Below are positions 1-6,437 of a stretch of 14,600 bases of DNA, piece after piece (the first letter of the stretch is position 1; every line of letters begins with the position of its first letter). Origin of the DNA: SW-4-43-9 sp047617985. GTDB lineage: Archaea; Nanohalarchaeota; Nanosalinia; Nanosalinales; Nanosalinaceae. Below the pieces are notes generated by a model. The model was not told the origin of the DNA. It saw only the letters and a list, made by a program, of their open reading frames with translations, and did not search any database. The stretch is from positions 1-14,600 of the forward strand of contig JBLGBS010000019.1 of NCBI GenBank assembly GCA_047617985.1, written 5' to 3'. A program made the position numbers and the translations under genes.

Positions 1-370
1 AGTCTTCAATCCCTCTACTGATATTCTCATAAGCTATTTCATCGTCAATAGCACCGTATTTATGCGCTAAAGCATTTCTAAAACCTTTCATATCTTTCAG
101 CTTTTCGGAAAGAGAATCAGTTATTATACCTTCTTCAGCAGCTAACTCCGGAAAACTTTCCTCCTCATCAGGCACTCCAAGGTTCTCCTCCTTAACAATT
201 AGAGCACATATATCGTAGGCGGATTGAATGGCCATCTCAACATTCTTGTATATTCCATCTTTTTCCAGCACCATACACTCAAACTCCTCAAAGCTCTCTG
301 GTAAATTATCTTCAACTTTTTCAAGAGCTAAATCCATTTCACGCAGTTTCTCTCTTATCCGTGAATTCAT
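1..370 (-). CDS. hepT: HepT-like HEPN ribonuclease toxin (DUF86), 3' end cut by window
   Basis: This gene is read from the reverse strand, beginning with ATG at 370 and running off the window at base 1 after 123 codons. The product is an acidic helical protein that ends, within the window, in the HEPN signature R-x4-H-x-Y (R98, H103, Y105 in RNALAHKY). In the DUF86/HepT family this motif forms the RNase active site, and the tyrosine is the residue AMPylated by the MntA partner. The start lies 2 bp after the stop codon of the upstream nucleotidyltransferase, so the two are almost certainly co-transcribed and translationally coupled, antitoxin first. HepT proteins are usually about 110-150 residues, so only the C-terminal tail is missing. 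Toxin activity is inferred from the motif and the partner. A non-toxic HEPN protein is possible but less likely. Confidence 0.85.
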   Translation of the reverse strand, partial: MNSRIREKLREMDLALEKVEDNLPESFEEFECMVLEKDGIYKNVEMAIQSAYDICALIVKEENLGVPDEEESFPELAAEEGIITDSLSEKLKDMKGFRNALAHKYGAIDDEIAYENISRGIED

Positions 371-372
371 TC

Positions 373-732
373 TTAAGCACCTATAGCAGTCCTATAAAGC
401 CTCTCATAGCTTTCAAACTCTCTAATAGTCTCATAGGCTTTATCGTATACTTTATCCCCTTTTTTGTGGATTAATTTCCCAGATAAAACTTCCTTCCTTA
501 CCTGCAGTGGAAGCGCCTCAAACACTGAGATATCTACCTTTTCCGGAACTCTACCCTTCAGCCTGTACTCAGCTTTCTCCGGCTCTTCTACTTCAAGAGA
601 AACGCAGATATCAATGTCATTAGCTGATTCCGGATCATTCAGATAAGAGCCGAAGATATAGATAAAATTAACACTATCTGTATCCAGACCTGCCTCCTCA
701 ACAGCTTCAAAGACGGTTTCGGTAAAATCCAT
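373..732 (-). CDS. mntA: MntA-type minimal nucleotidyltransferase antitoxin
   Basis: A 119-residue protein of the minimal nucleotidyltransferase (Pol beta superfamily) type. The active-site signature is visible as G28-S29 followed by D39-x-D41, and a plausible third metal-binding aspartate is D67 in KVDISVF. Characterised MntA antitoxins use ATP to transfer AMP onto the tyrosine of the HepT motif R-x4-H-x-Y and so switch the RNase off. The intact GS/DxD motif argues that this copy is catalytic. The gene is directly followed by hepT with a 2-bp gap. An AT-rich box centred about 26 nt before the ATG fits a leaderless transcript starting at or near the start codon. The family call is firm; the biological role (addiction, phage defence or stress) cannot be read from the sequence. 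Confidence 0.85.
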   Translation of the reverse strand: MDFTETVFEAVEEAGLDTDSVNFIYIFGSYLNDPESANDIDICVSLEVEEPEKAEYRLKGRVPEKVDISVFEALPLQVRKEVLSGKLIHKKGDKVYDKAYETIREFESYERLYRTAIGA

Positions 733-751
733 ATCAGCGTATTGTTTCTCA

Positions 752-763
752 ACAAATATAATT
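752..763 (-). promoter_or_regulatory. TATA-like box for mntA-hepT
   Basis: On the reverse strand an AT-rich box (AATTATATTTG) is centred about 26 nt upstream of the mntA ATG at 732. That is the spacing expected for an archaeal TATA box driving a leaderless mRNA. No Shine-Dalgarno motif is seen between it and the ATG. Confidence 0.55.
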
Positions 764-774
764 CTGGCTACAAC

Positions 775-788
775 TAAAGGAAAAAAGA
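775..788 (-). terminator. T-rich terminator after the surface fibre gene
   Basis: Directly after the stop codon of the large surface protein the reverse strand reads TTCTTTTTTCCTTT. Archaeal RNA polymerase terminates at such oligo-T tracts without needing a hairpin. It lies between the fibre gene and the mntA promoter, so it would separate the two units. Confidence 0.5.
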
Positions 789-789
789 A

Positions 790-3700
790 CTACTCCAACT
801 TAACAATTATCTCAGATTCTCCATTCGAATTTTCTAACGCCCGACCGATTGTCGAGTCTCGACATTTTCTGTTCTCCTCACTGACCTGCTTGTATTCATC
901 AAATGTCTCAGTCTCGTTGAGTGACTGAATCTCACATCTCATAGCTTTCCCATTTTCTGAAGCCGGTACAACTCGATCACCGATCTCGATCTCACCATTT
1001 TCCTCTGAAACTTTGACCGGTACCTTACCTTCAAGAGCGATTGGATGACCGTTCTTCTCCTCATCAGTGTTCATAATCTGTCCCGGATCAGTCGAAACAA
1101 CTCCGAAAGCAGTCTCCTGGAACTTCTCCGAAGACCTGACCGCCCGGTTCTCTTTATCTTCATCTACTGCAACTACTTCAGCCTCCTCCAAGTCCTGCGG
1201 ACTCTGGTAGAACTCCGCCAAGTCAGCACCATTGGTGTATATGTCGCCTGTAACTCGGAGATCGTATGCTTCGTTTTCCAGACTTCCTAAAGTGACAGTG
1301 TAACTGTGGTTGGCTATAGAGTTTCTGCCAACCGCAACCGCTCCCTCTTCAGAAGCCTCAGCACCGAAGCCTAAAGCCGTAGAAGCCGTACCAGAAGCCA
1401 CAGCAAAACGACCCAAAGCAGTAGCACTCGAGGCAGAAGCCTCAGTAAAACCACCCAAAGCAGTAGCACTCAAACCAGAAGCCTCAGAACTATCTCCCAA
1501 AGCTGTAGACCCCGTACCAGATACAACTGCATTATTGCCTACAGCTGTTTCATCAGTGTCGCCAGTTGTTGATGTGCCTGAACCGATTTCTACTGCTCCA
1601 GAGGTCCCGATTTTTCCAACATCTGTTATTTCCTGTCCGCCGGCCGAGTTGTTTTCGTTAAGTACATCTGCAAGTCCGGATGCTCCCCCTGCTGAACCTC
1701 CACCACCGGATGAGGAAGACGGTTGCCATATATCACCGTTAACTTTCAGGTCGGTGTTGATAGTTACATTACCCCCAGAGCTGTTCGTTATGTTGTACTG
1801 GTTTACATCCAGTTTCTCCGAGAGATTTCCTCCTGTAGAACCAGCTGAACCTCCTTCGCCTGGAAGCCAGAGCTGGCCGTCGATCTTCAGATCTTGGCTG
1901 ATCGTTACATTGCCTTCAGTTTCATCTGTAATATTGTATCCGTTGAGATCAAGATCTCCCTGCATGAATCCGCTTCCGTCCCGGTTCAGATAATTAGAAT
2001 CGGCGTAGCCTTTCGTCATCGCATCGTTTGAAGCGGTAGGGTTAGCGATGTTTTCTATCTGGTTGTTATCCATGTCAATGCTTTGATTAGCGACATTTCC
2101 TTCAGCCAGTACCTGTGAAAGGTTCTGTGAACCGGTAATACCTGAACCGCTTCCACCTCCTTCTCCTGGAGTCCAAACCTTTCCATAGACTTTCAGATCC
2201 TGTCCAATTGTTACATTTCCTCTTCCGGTGTCAGTGAGGTTATTATTGTTCAGATCGAGATCGGTAGAAGGTTCAATATTTCCATTTGAGTCCAGATCAT
2301 TTGCATCACTCCAGGCAACGCTTAAAGTATCTCCATCTGAGATGCTTGAAGGGTTGATTCCATCTCCTCCTGATAAAGATGTTGGATCTGAAGTCGCTCC
2401 ACAGGAACCGTCACCAAGCAGTGCCTGAGTGGAATCACAGCCTGCGACACCACCAACATCAATGTTTCCTGAGACGGTTAAACCTCCGTTAGGAACTTCA
2501 ACGCTTCCGTCTCCAAGAGTGAGTTGTCCTGTAGAATCGATAACTCGTCCGCCCTGGACATCTACATCTCCTGCGAAGTATGCATTATTCCATTTCATCG
2601 AATTACTGCCAATATTTTGATCTGCATCTCTGTCAGGTATTATGCTTCCGTTTAACTGCTGGGCGCTGATCGTGTTGACATCTCCTGGGAAGTTTAGACT
2701 CCCGTCAAAGTATAGATTGCCGTTTGAGTCAACTGTTAGGCCGGACTGGGTTCCGTCGCCTACACTTCCTCCAGATACATCCAGTGTCCCAAGGTCGATG
2801 TTACCTGAGTTTTCAAGTTCGAAGTTTCCTACTGAGTTTTCAGTTATTTCACTTCCTGAGACCGACCCCGAGGCTAAGTTTCCATTACTATCAAGGTCAT
2901 TCGCGTTCGAGAAGTCATCTATCTCACCGTCACTGTTCAGATCACCAGCACCCTCCCAATTAACGCCCCAGGTATAAGCTGTTGTTCCATCATAAGTTGA
3001 ACCGGAAATACTTGAATCTGTGCTTAAACCGGCATCACCTACATTACTCGGAGAAACATCAGATTTTGAAATATCAAGGTCAGCCCACGAAATTGAGCCT
3101 GCCTGTACATTGAACTCTTCTCCTGTAGTATCATAGTTGATATATGAACCTGCAGTGTTGGAGAGATCAACATTTCTGACATTTCCGAGACCTACATGGG
3201 ATTTTGTGACATCGCTTTGATCTATCGCCAAGTTACTCCAATCCAGACTGTACGAATCAGTTTCATCCAGCTCGTTTGAGGAAATACTTCCTGCTCCAAT
3301 GTCTAAAGTTATGTAGTCTCCGTCATCTGTATACGTTAACGGCGAATTGGTTCTTATAACACCTGAACTTCCACCAGAGCCAATGTAGCCTGGAGCAGCA
3401 CCTGAATCCACAGCAACCTGCTCATCAACTGTTGAACCTGTATCATCAGTTGCACAGTTTACGCTACCGTCTGCATTAATACTCTCCACATATTCTCCGG
3501 AAGAACAGCTCCCGAAAAAGTTAGACGAAGAGTCATCGCTGTAAATTCCGGAAACGCTGTCAATATTATTGTTCCCTAGACCTAGATCTCCTTCGCTGTT
3601 ATCATTATCAAATACATACTGTTCGACCTCAGTTTCACCAAGATTGGTGTCATTGTCAGTTGAGTCAACATAGCTCTTGGAAACAGCATCATCGCCATCG

Positions 3701-4308
3701 ATCGGATCTGAAAGACCTGTAACCACATTGTTATTCATATCAAGGTTTGAATCAGCAGGGCCGAGATCAGAAACACTGATATCCGACTGCGACATTGCGG
3801 TATCCGACCAGTCGATACTGCTTGGATCAACATTTAATGTCGCTGAACCGCCTAGAGAAACTGTTCCTCCTCCTGTAAGATAATCTCCAGAACTATAAGT
3901 AACACTGTCCTGGTTAAGCTTTGAATTGGTAACAGCTCCGTCAGCAATATTATCCTGATTAACTATACCGGATCCGCCTAAATCTCCGACGTCAATCAGC
4001 TCTCCTCCATTCAGATTCAAATCTGAGTTTTCTAGATCCCATTCGTCGTTCTGGTAGTCCAGAATTAGCTCTTGCGCATTTCCTTCACCTGAAATTTTGT
4101 AATCGTTAAGAACTAGTGCTGTATTACCTGAACCGTCGTTCAGACGGAGTTCAGAAAGATTTTCAACCGCGTAATCCTCCATGTCGAGATCAGTGTCAAC
4201 AGGGTTTATCTGGCTGAGAGGATGTCTTGGATCAGGAGCTGCGGTCAGTGAAACTAGACCTATGATCAGTACTGTTGAGAGAACTAGTTTGAGTTTGTTT
4301 TTTGAGAC
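790..4308 (-). CDS. Secreted phage-tail-fibre/YadA-head-like surface fibre protein
   Basis: A large Gly/Ser/Asn/Asp-rich protein, about 1,172 residues from the proposed start at 4308 (1,130 from the first ATG at 4182). The reading frame upstream of that ATG encodes a classic signal peptide (KLKLVLSTVLIIGLVSL, then TAA-P), so the true start is upstream (see the site at 4306-4323). Tail-fibre-type repeats follow: N-x-V-x-G-L-x-D-P...DAVSKSYVD (about 3663-3742), HVGLGNVRN (about 3165-3204) and a second DAMTKGYAD unit (about 2000-2077). A Ca-loop-like GDLNSDGEIDD lies near 2910-2950. Three GNVTI...DLKxxGxxWxP units lie near 2170-2262, 1860-1950 and 1728-1812. A YadA-head (Hep_Hag-like) block of 14-residue repeats spans 1282-1551. 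The C-terminal domain of about 145 residues starts at ADLAEFY and includes AFGVVSTDPG, VPVKVS and TIGRALE. It resembles domains that end bacterial fibre proteins. I infer a trimeric adhesive fibre on the cell surface. Confidence 0.8.
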   Translation of the reverse strand, partial: VSKNKLKLVLSTVLIIGLVSLTAAPDPRHPLSQINPVDTDLDMEDYAVENLSELRLNDGSGNTALVLNDYKISGEGNAQELILDYQNDEWDLENSDLNLNGGELIDVGDLGGSGIVNQDNIADGAVTNSKLNQDSVTYSSGDYLTGGGTVSLGGSATLNVDPSSIDWSDTAMSQSDISVSDLGPADSNLDMNNNVVTGLSDPIDGDDAVSKSYVDSTDNDTNLGETEVEQYVFDNDNSEGDLGLGNNNIDSVSGIYSDDSSSNFFGSCSSGEYVESINADGSVNCATDDTGSTVDEQVAVDSGAAPGYIGSGGSSGVIRTNSPLTYTDDGDYITLDIGAGSISSNELDETDSYSLDWSNLAIDQSDVTKSHVGLGNVRNVDLSNTAGSYINYDTTGEEFNVQAGSISWADLDISKSDVSPSNVGDAGLSTDSSISGSTYDGTTAYTWGVNWEGAGDLNSDGEIDDFSNANDLDSNGNLASGSVSGSEITENSVGNFELENSGNIDLGTLDVSGGSVGDGTQSGLTVDSNGNLYFDGSLNFPGDVNTISAQQLNGSIIPDRDADQNIGSNSMKWNNAYFAGDVDVQGGRVIDSTGQLTLGDGSVEVPNGGLTVSGNIDVGGVAGCDSTQALLGDGSCGATSDPTSLSGGDGINPSSISDGDTLSVAWSDANDLDSNGNIEPSTDLDLNNNNLTDTGRGNVTIGQDLKVYGKVWTPGEGGGSGSGITGSQNLSQVLAEGNVANQSIDMDNNQIENIANPTASNDAMTKGYADSNYLNRDGSGFMQGDLDLNGYNITDETEGNVTISQDLKIDGQLWLPGEGGSAGSTGGNLSEKLDVNQYNITNSSGGNVTINTDLKVNGDIWQPSSSSGGGGSAGGASGLADVLNENNSAGGQEITDVGKIGTSGAVEIGSGTSTTGDTDETAVGNNAVVSGTGSTALGDSSEASGLSATALGGFTEASASSATALGRFAVASGTASTALGFGAEASEEGAVAVGRNSIANHSYTVTLGSLENEAYDLRVTGDIYTNGADLAEFYQSPQDLEEAEVVAVDEDKENRAVRSSEKFQETAFGVVSTDPGQIMNTDEEKNGHPIALEGKVPVKVSEENGEIEIGDRVVPASENGKAMRCEIQSLNETETFDEYKQVSEENRKCRDSTIGRALENSNGESEIIVKLE
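1282..1551 (-). repeat. YadA-head-like 14-residue (42-bp) tandem repeats inside the fibre gene
   Basis: Five to six consecutive 14-residue units of the pattern [SA]TALGxxxEASxx are encoded here: STALGDSSEASGLS, ATALGGFTEASASS, ATALGRFAVASGTA, STALGFGAEASEEG, then AVAVGRNSIANHSY. Each hydrophobic-Gly turn (ALG or AVG) recurs exactly every 14 residues, as in the left-handed beta-roll of YadA heads. Neighbouring units keep strong DNA identity, for example the shared CCCAAAGCAGTAGCACTC on the plus strand. That suggests recent duplication or slippage. Confidence 0.8.
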
Positions 4309-4323
4309 TCGTGATCCACCCTT
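4306..4323 (-). promoter_or_regulatory. Shine-Dalgarno and non-canonical GTC start of the fibre gene
   Basis: On the reverse strand a purine-rich AAGGGTGG (4323-4316) lies 7-8 nt before the codon GTC (4308-4306). That codon begins the basic n-region (SKNKLK) of the signal peptide. The frame is open from the stop TAA at 4362-4360 down to this point and contains no ATG, GTG or TTG. The alternatives in frame are ATA (4338, 4335) and CTG (4326). The geometry makes GTC the best position, but a sequencing error in a GTG is possible. Confidence 0.5.
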
Positions 4324-4354
4324 CAGGTTAGTTATTATTGGTTTTGTCTCTGCC

Positions 4355-4366
4355 CGTTTTTATTTG
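4355..4366 (-). promoter_or_regulatory. TATA-like box upstream of the fibre gene
   Basis: An AT-rich stretch (ACAAATAAAAAC, reverse strand) follows the stop codon of the 136-aa gene. Placed about 26 nt upstream of a start site near 4335, it would give a short leader holding the Shine-Dalgarno motif. The fibre gene could therefore have its own promoter in addition to read-through from the upstream genes. Confidence 0.35.
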
Positions 4367-4375
4367 TAGCTTAAT

Positions 4376-4786
4376 TTACTCAACTGCTATACCGGCATTG
4401 ATCCTCTGGTTTTGATCCGGTTCAAGCTCGAGAACGGTGTAGTAGACCGACATTTCGAACTGCTTAACTGCCGAACCTCCGGGATCAAGAGAGAATGGTT
4501 CTGCTCCACGCTCAAATTCCAGTCTGACAGAGCTGTCAGCATTGTTGATGAACCTGACGGACTCTCCCTCGGAAACTGCGGGGCGGGCAGGTTCAGCGCT
4601 CCACTCAGTTATATTAATAGTTGTGGAAGCATCCGGAGAGTCCTGAGCTAGAATCCCTGGAGTCACTGTAATCGCGAGGGCAATACCTACAGAAGCAACT
4701 GCCAGCGCCACTATCCGGATTTTATCCGGTTTCTCAGCTCTGAAGTCCTTTCTCAGCTCCCGGATTTTCTCTTTTTTATCTTCCAT
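4376..4786 (-). CDS. Membrane-anchored cupredoxin-like protein lacking copper ligands
   Basis: A 136-residue protein with a charged cytoplasmic N-terminus (residues 1-23, very Lys/Glu/Arg rich), one transmembrane helix (about 24-46) and a small acidic external beta domain. The domain reads like a plastocyanin fold: a W/P strand (EWSAEPARP), then EGESVRFINNADSSVRLEF, then DPGGS before a last strand pair. In copper proteins these positions are followed by His, Cys, His and Met ligands. Here the external domain has no His or Cys, so copper binding is not expected. It starts 1 bp after the stop codon of the thioredoxin-fold gene and is followed by the fibre gene, suggesting one operon for surface proteins. 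The fold assignment is inference from pattern; an Ig-like beta domain is the main alternative. Confidence 0.65.
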   Translation of the reverse strand: MEDKKEKIRELRKDFRAEKPDKIRIVALAVASVGIALAITVTPGILAQDSPDASTTINITEWSAEPARPAVSEGESVRFINNADSSVRLEFERGAEPFSLDPGGSAVKQFEMSVYYTVLELEPDQNQRINAGIAVE

Positions 4787-4787
4787 T

Positions 4788-5411
4788 TTACTCGCTCTGA
4801 TTCAAGCTGTACTGACATCCTGTGAACTGCTCCAGCTGTGGAATGGTCTGCAGTCCTTCTGCTGTCGAGTTATTATAATAGAATGCAGGTGTTGCTCCAA
4901 CTCCCAGCTGTGTGGCCTGCTGAAGGATCTGCTGGTTGTTAACGTCAGCATAGATATTGGATACCTGGTTTATACCTCCCAACAGCTGGATCTGAGCCAG
5001 TGTACCTCTCTGAGACTGGTTTCCGAACATCACTACGTTCCTATCCTGTAGACAGCCTGAAAACTCCGATTGAGCCGATACCTGCTGTCTGAACTGCTCA
5101 AAGTTGGTGAAACTTCCGCCCTGAGCCACTAACTGGCCGTCTCTGCTCATGTAATATGTTGAAAGTCTGTCCTGCTGATCTCTGACCTGTATCCTGTAGA
5201 GACCGTTTTCCTCCTCTGTTTTTATCAGCTCCAAGTTCTGACCTGAGCTCTGCTCCAGTGTGGAAACTAACTGCTGAGCGGTTTCCTCTTGATCAGCAGC
5301 AGTATAGCTGGTTCCCAGAAAGACAGCCACAGAACCGATTAAAAGCCCGGTTAGAAGAAATACTAGAGATTTTCTGTCAAAACTTTTCATGAGTGACTCA
5401 GGTCTTTTCAT
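4788..5411 (-). CDS. Membrane-anchored thioredoxin-fold (DsbA-like) protein without CxxC
   Basis: A 207-residue protein with a basic N-terminus, a transmembrane segment at about 15-33, and an external part. The external part has a mixed alpha/beta pre-domain (about 45-100, ending YYMSRDGQLVAQGG) and a thioredoxin-like domain (about 118-200). In archaeal DsbA-like proteins of this layout the motif is a flanking Cys, a beta strand, then C-P-H-C. Here C120 (FSGC) and strand NVVMFG are followed by QSQR (132-135) where the CxxC should be. The cis-proline loop is kept (GATPAF, P175), as are the closing lines LxQFTGC (C199). The two remaining cysteines at 120 and 199 could form a structural disulfide. 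It heads the minus-strand surface operon. I infer a non-redox chaperone or scaffold role. An in-frame Met at residue 8 is an alternative start. Confidence 0.7.
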   Translation of the reverse strand: MKRPESLMKSFDRKSLVFLLTGLLIGSVAVFLGTSYTAADQEETAQQLVSTLEQSSGQNLELIKTEEENGLYRIQVRDQQDRLSTYYMSRDGQLVAQGGSFTNFEQFRQQVSAQSEFSGCLQDRNVVMFGNQSQRGTLAQIQLLGGINQVSNIYADVNNQQILQQATQLGVGATPAFYYNNSTAEGLQTIPQLEQFTGCQYSLNQSE

Positions 5412-5435
5412 AATAACTTCAATATGGGTCTAGTT

Positions 5436-5447
5436 CCGTTTAAAAAC
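5436..5447 (-). promoter_or_regulatory. TATA-like box for the minus-strand surface operon
   Basis: The reverse strand reads AGTTTTTAAACG here, centred about 31 nt before the ATG at 5411. That fits a leaderless or nearly leaderless archaeal transcript. It lies back to back with the plus-strand box at 5452-5461 in a 75-bp divergent intergenic region. Confidence 0.55.
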
Positions 5448-5451
5448 TGAG

Positions 5452-5461
5452 GTTTAATAAC
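5452..5461 (+). promoter_or_regulatory. TATA-like box for the plus-strand pilin-like operon
   Basis: GTTTAATAAC is centred about 30 nt before the ATG at 5487, the expected spacing for a start site a few bases from the ATG. No Shine-Dalgarno is obvious between them. It sits only about 5 bp from the opposing minus-strand box, so one regulator could control both operons. Confidence 0.55.
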
Positions 5462-5486
5462 GAGATGAAAGTAATTTACAGACATA

Positions 5487-6437
5487 ATGAGAATAACTGT
5501 GCTGGCTCTGCTTTTCGCACTGCTGATATCATCGGTTTCCGCAGACATTCAGTCCGGTATTAAAGGTGAATGCAGTGAAAGCGAGGTACCTGTAATTTCT
5601 ATATCCGACCCTCAGGAGACTTACAGCCATGCCTCTGCACCGGATTACTACGACCAGAATCTATGTATATCCGGGATAGAGAGCTCTGAACTTACCGAGG
5701 ACGAATGTGATTCCTCTGCAGGTTTCTATTTAACAGGTACGGAGGATGAAGCTCACTTCTCGGTCTTTGATACTTACAGGGTAAGCGTCTGCACAGACAG
5801 TATGGAGACCCGTGTGACCTCGGATACAGGTTCATGCAACGAAAACGAGACCGCACTTTTCTCGGTTTCAGGAAATGATAACGCCCACGTAGCAGACACA
5901 GATGTCTTCGATCAGAAGGTATGCGGAAGCTATATAACACCGGGAAACGTCAGCTTGAGTCTTGAATTTAATCATAGTTCAACCGATCAAGTCTATTTTG
6001 ATGGAGAGCAGGTTTCAGGTGAGGAAAGCTTTGATTCAGCAGGTTATCCTTACATGGTGTCAGAAGGAGACGGCATGGTTTCAGGCATTGTAACCTCCAA
6101 ATTTGGATCTGCATCCAGAAATATACAGGGAGAGAACATTCTTACTGTTTCAACTTCAGAAACTGATTCAAGCTTCATAGTTCCTTACACTGAAGGAGAT
6201 AGAGCGGATATAGAGAACCGTGAGGAAATGATCGAAAATAACGAGTTCCTCGGCGAGGTCAAACCAAGCTTCGGCTACCTACTGCCTGAATCACCGACAA
6301 TAAGAGTTATCTATGATCCTGAAGTAGAGCTAAACTCGAGTATAAGATACACTCCCGGCAGCTATCAGTTTGACGTGGTTAAAACCGGTGAGAACAGAAT
6401 AGGGCTACTGACTCCGGATGAAAGGACAGGCAATTAA
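5487..6437 (+). CDS. Secreted protein with three Cys-paired repeats
   Basis: A 316-residue exported protein with a clear cleavable signal peptide (residues 1-19, ending SSVSA-D). The N-terminal half has three related repeats of about 30-35 residues, each bounded by two cysteines: C29-C60, C74-C102 and C117-C146. The shared pattern is C-x-E/S...hydrophobic strand...(N/E)AHx...Y/F-D-x-x-V-C, clearest in the third copy (NDNAHVADTDVFDQKVC). From memory, similar NAHV repeats occur in exported proteins of DPANN archaea; I cannot verify this here. The C-terminal half (about 150-316) is beta-rich with several N-glycosylation sequons and no recognised domain. It is first in the plus-strand operon, and its 3' end overlaps the next gene by 20 bp. 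I infer a secreted, disulfide-stabilised component of the same surface structure. Function unknown. Confidence 0.75.
   Translation: MRITVLALLFALLISSVSADIQSGIKGECSESEVPVISISDPQETYSHASAPDYYDQNLCISGIESSELTEDECDSSAGFYLTGTEDEAHFSVFDTYRVSVCTDSMETRVTSDTGSCNENETALFSVSGNDNAHVADTDVFDQKVCGSYITPGNVSLSLEFNHSSTDQVYFDGEQVSGEESFDSAGYPYMVSEGDGMVSGIVTSKFGSASRNIQGENILTVSTSETDSSFIVPYTEGDRADIENREEMIENNEFLGEVKPSFGYLLPESPTIRVIYDPEVELNSSIRYTPGSYQFDVVKTGENRIGLLTPDERTGN

Noticed and set aside
1310..1993. Long plus-strand open frame (227 codons, Pro/Ala/Ser-rich)
   Set aside because: It lies wholly antisense to the fibre gene's low-complexity Gly/Ser/Ala repeats, whose reverse complement is naturally free of stops. 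It has no promoter, Shine-Dalgarno or recognisable domain.
2228..2977. Several plus-strand open frames of 60-111 codons
   Set aside because: They are antisense shadows of the fibre gene with low-complexity Ser/Pro composition and no initiation signals.
4180..4182. ATG as start of the fibre gene
   Set aside because: It would discard the in-frame signal peptide just upstream and leave a surface-type protein with no export signal. No Shine-Dalgarno is placed for it.
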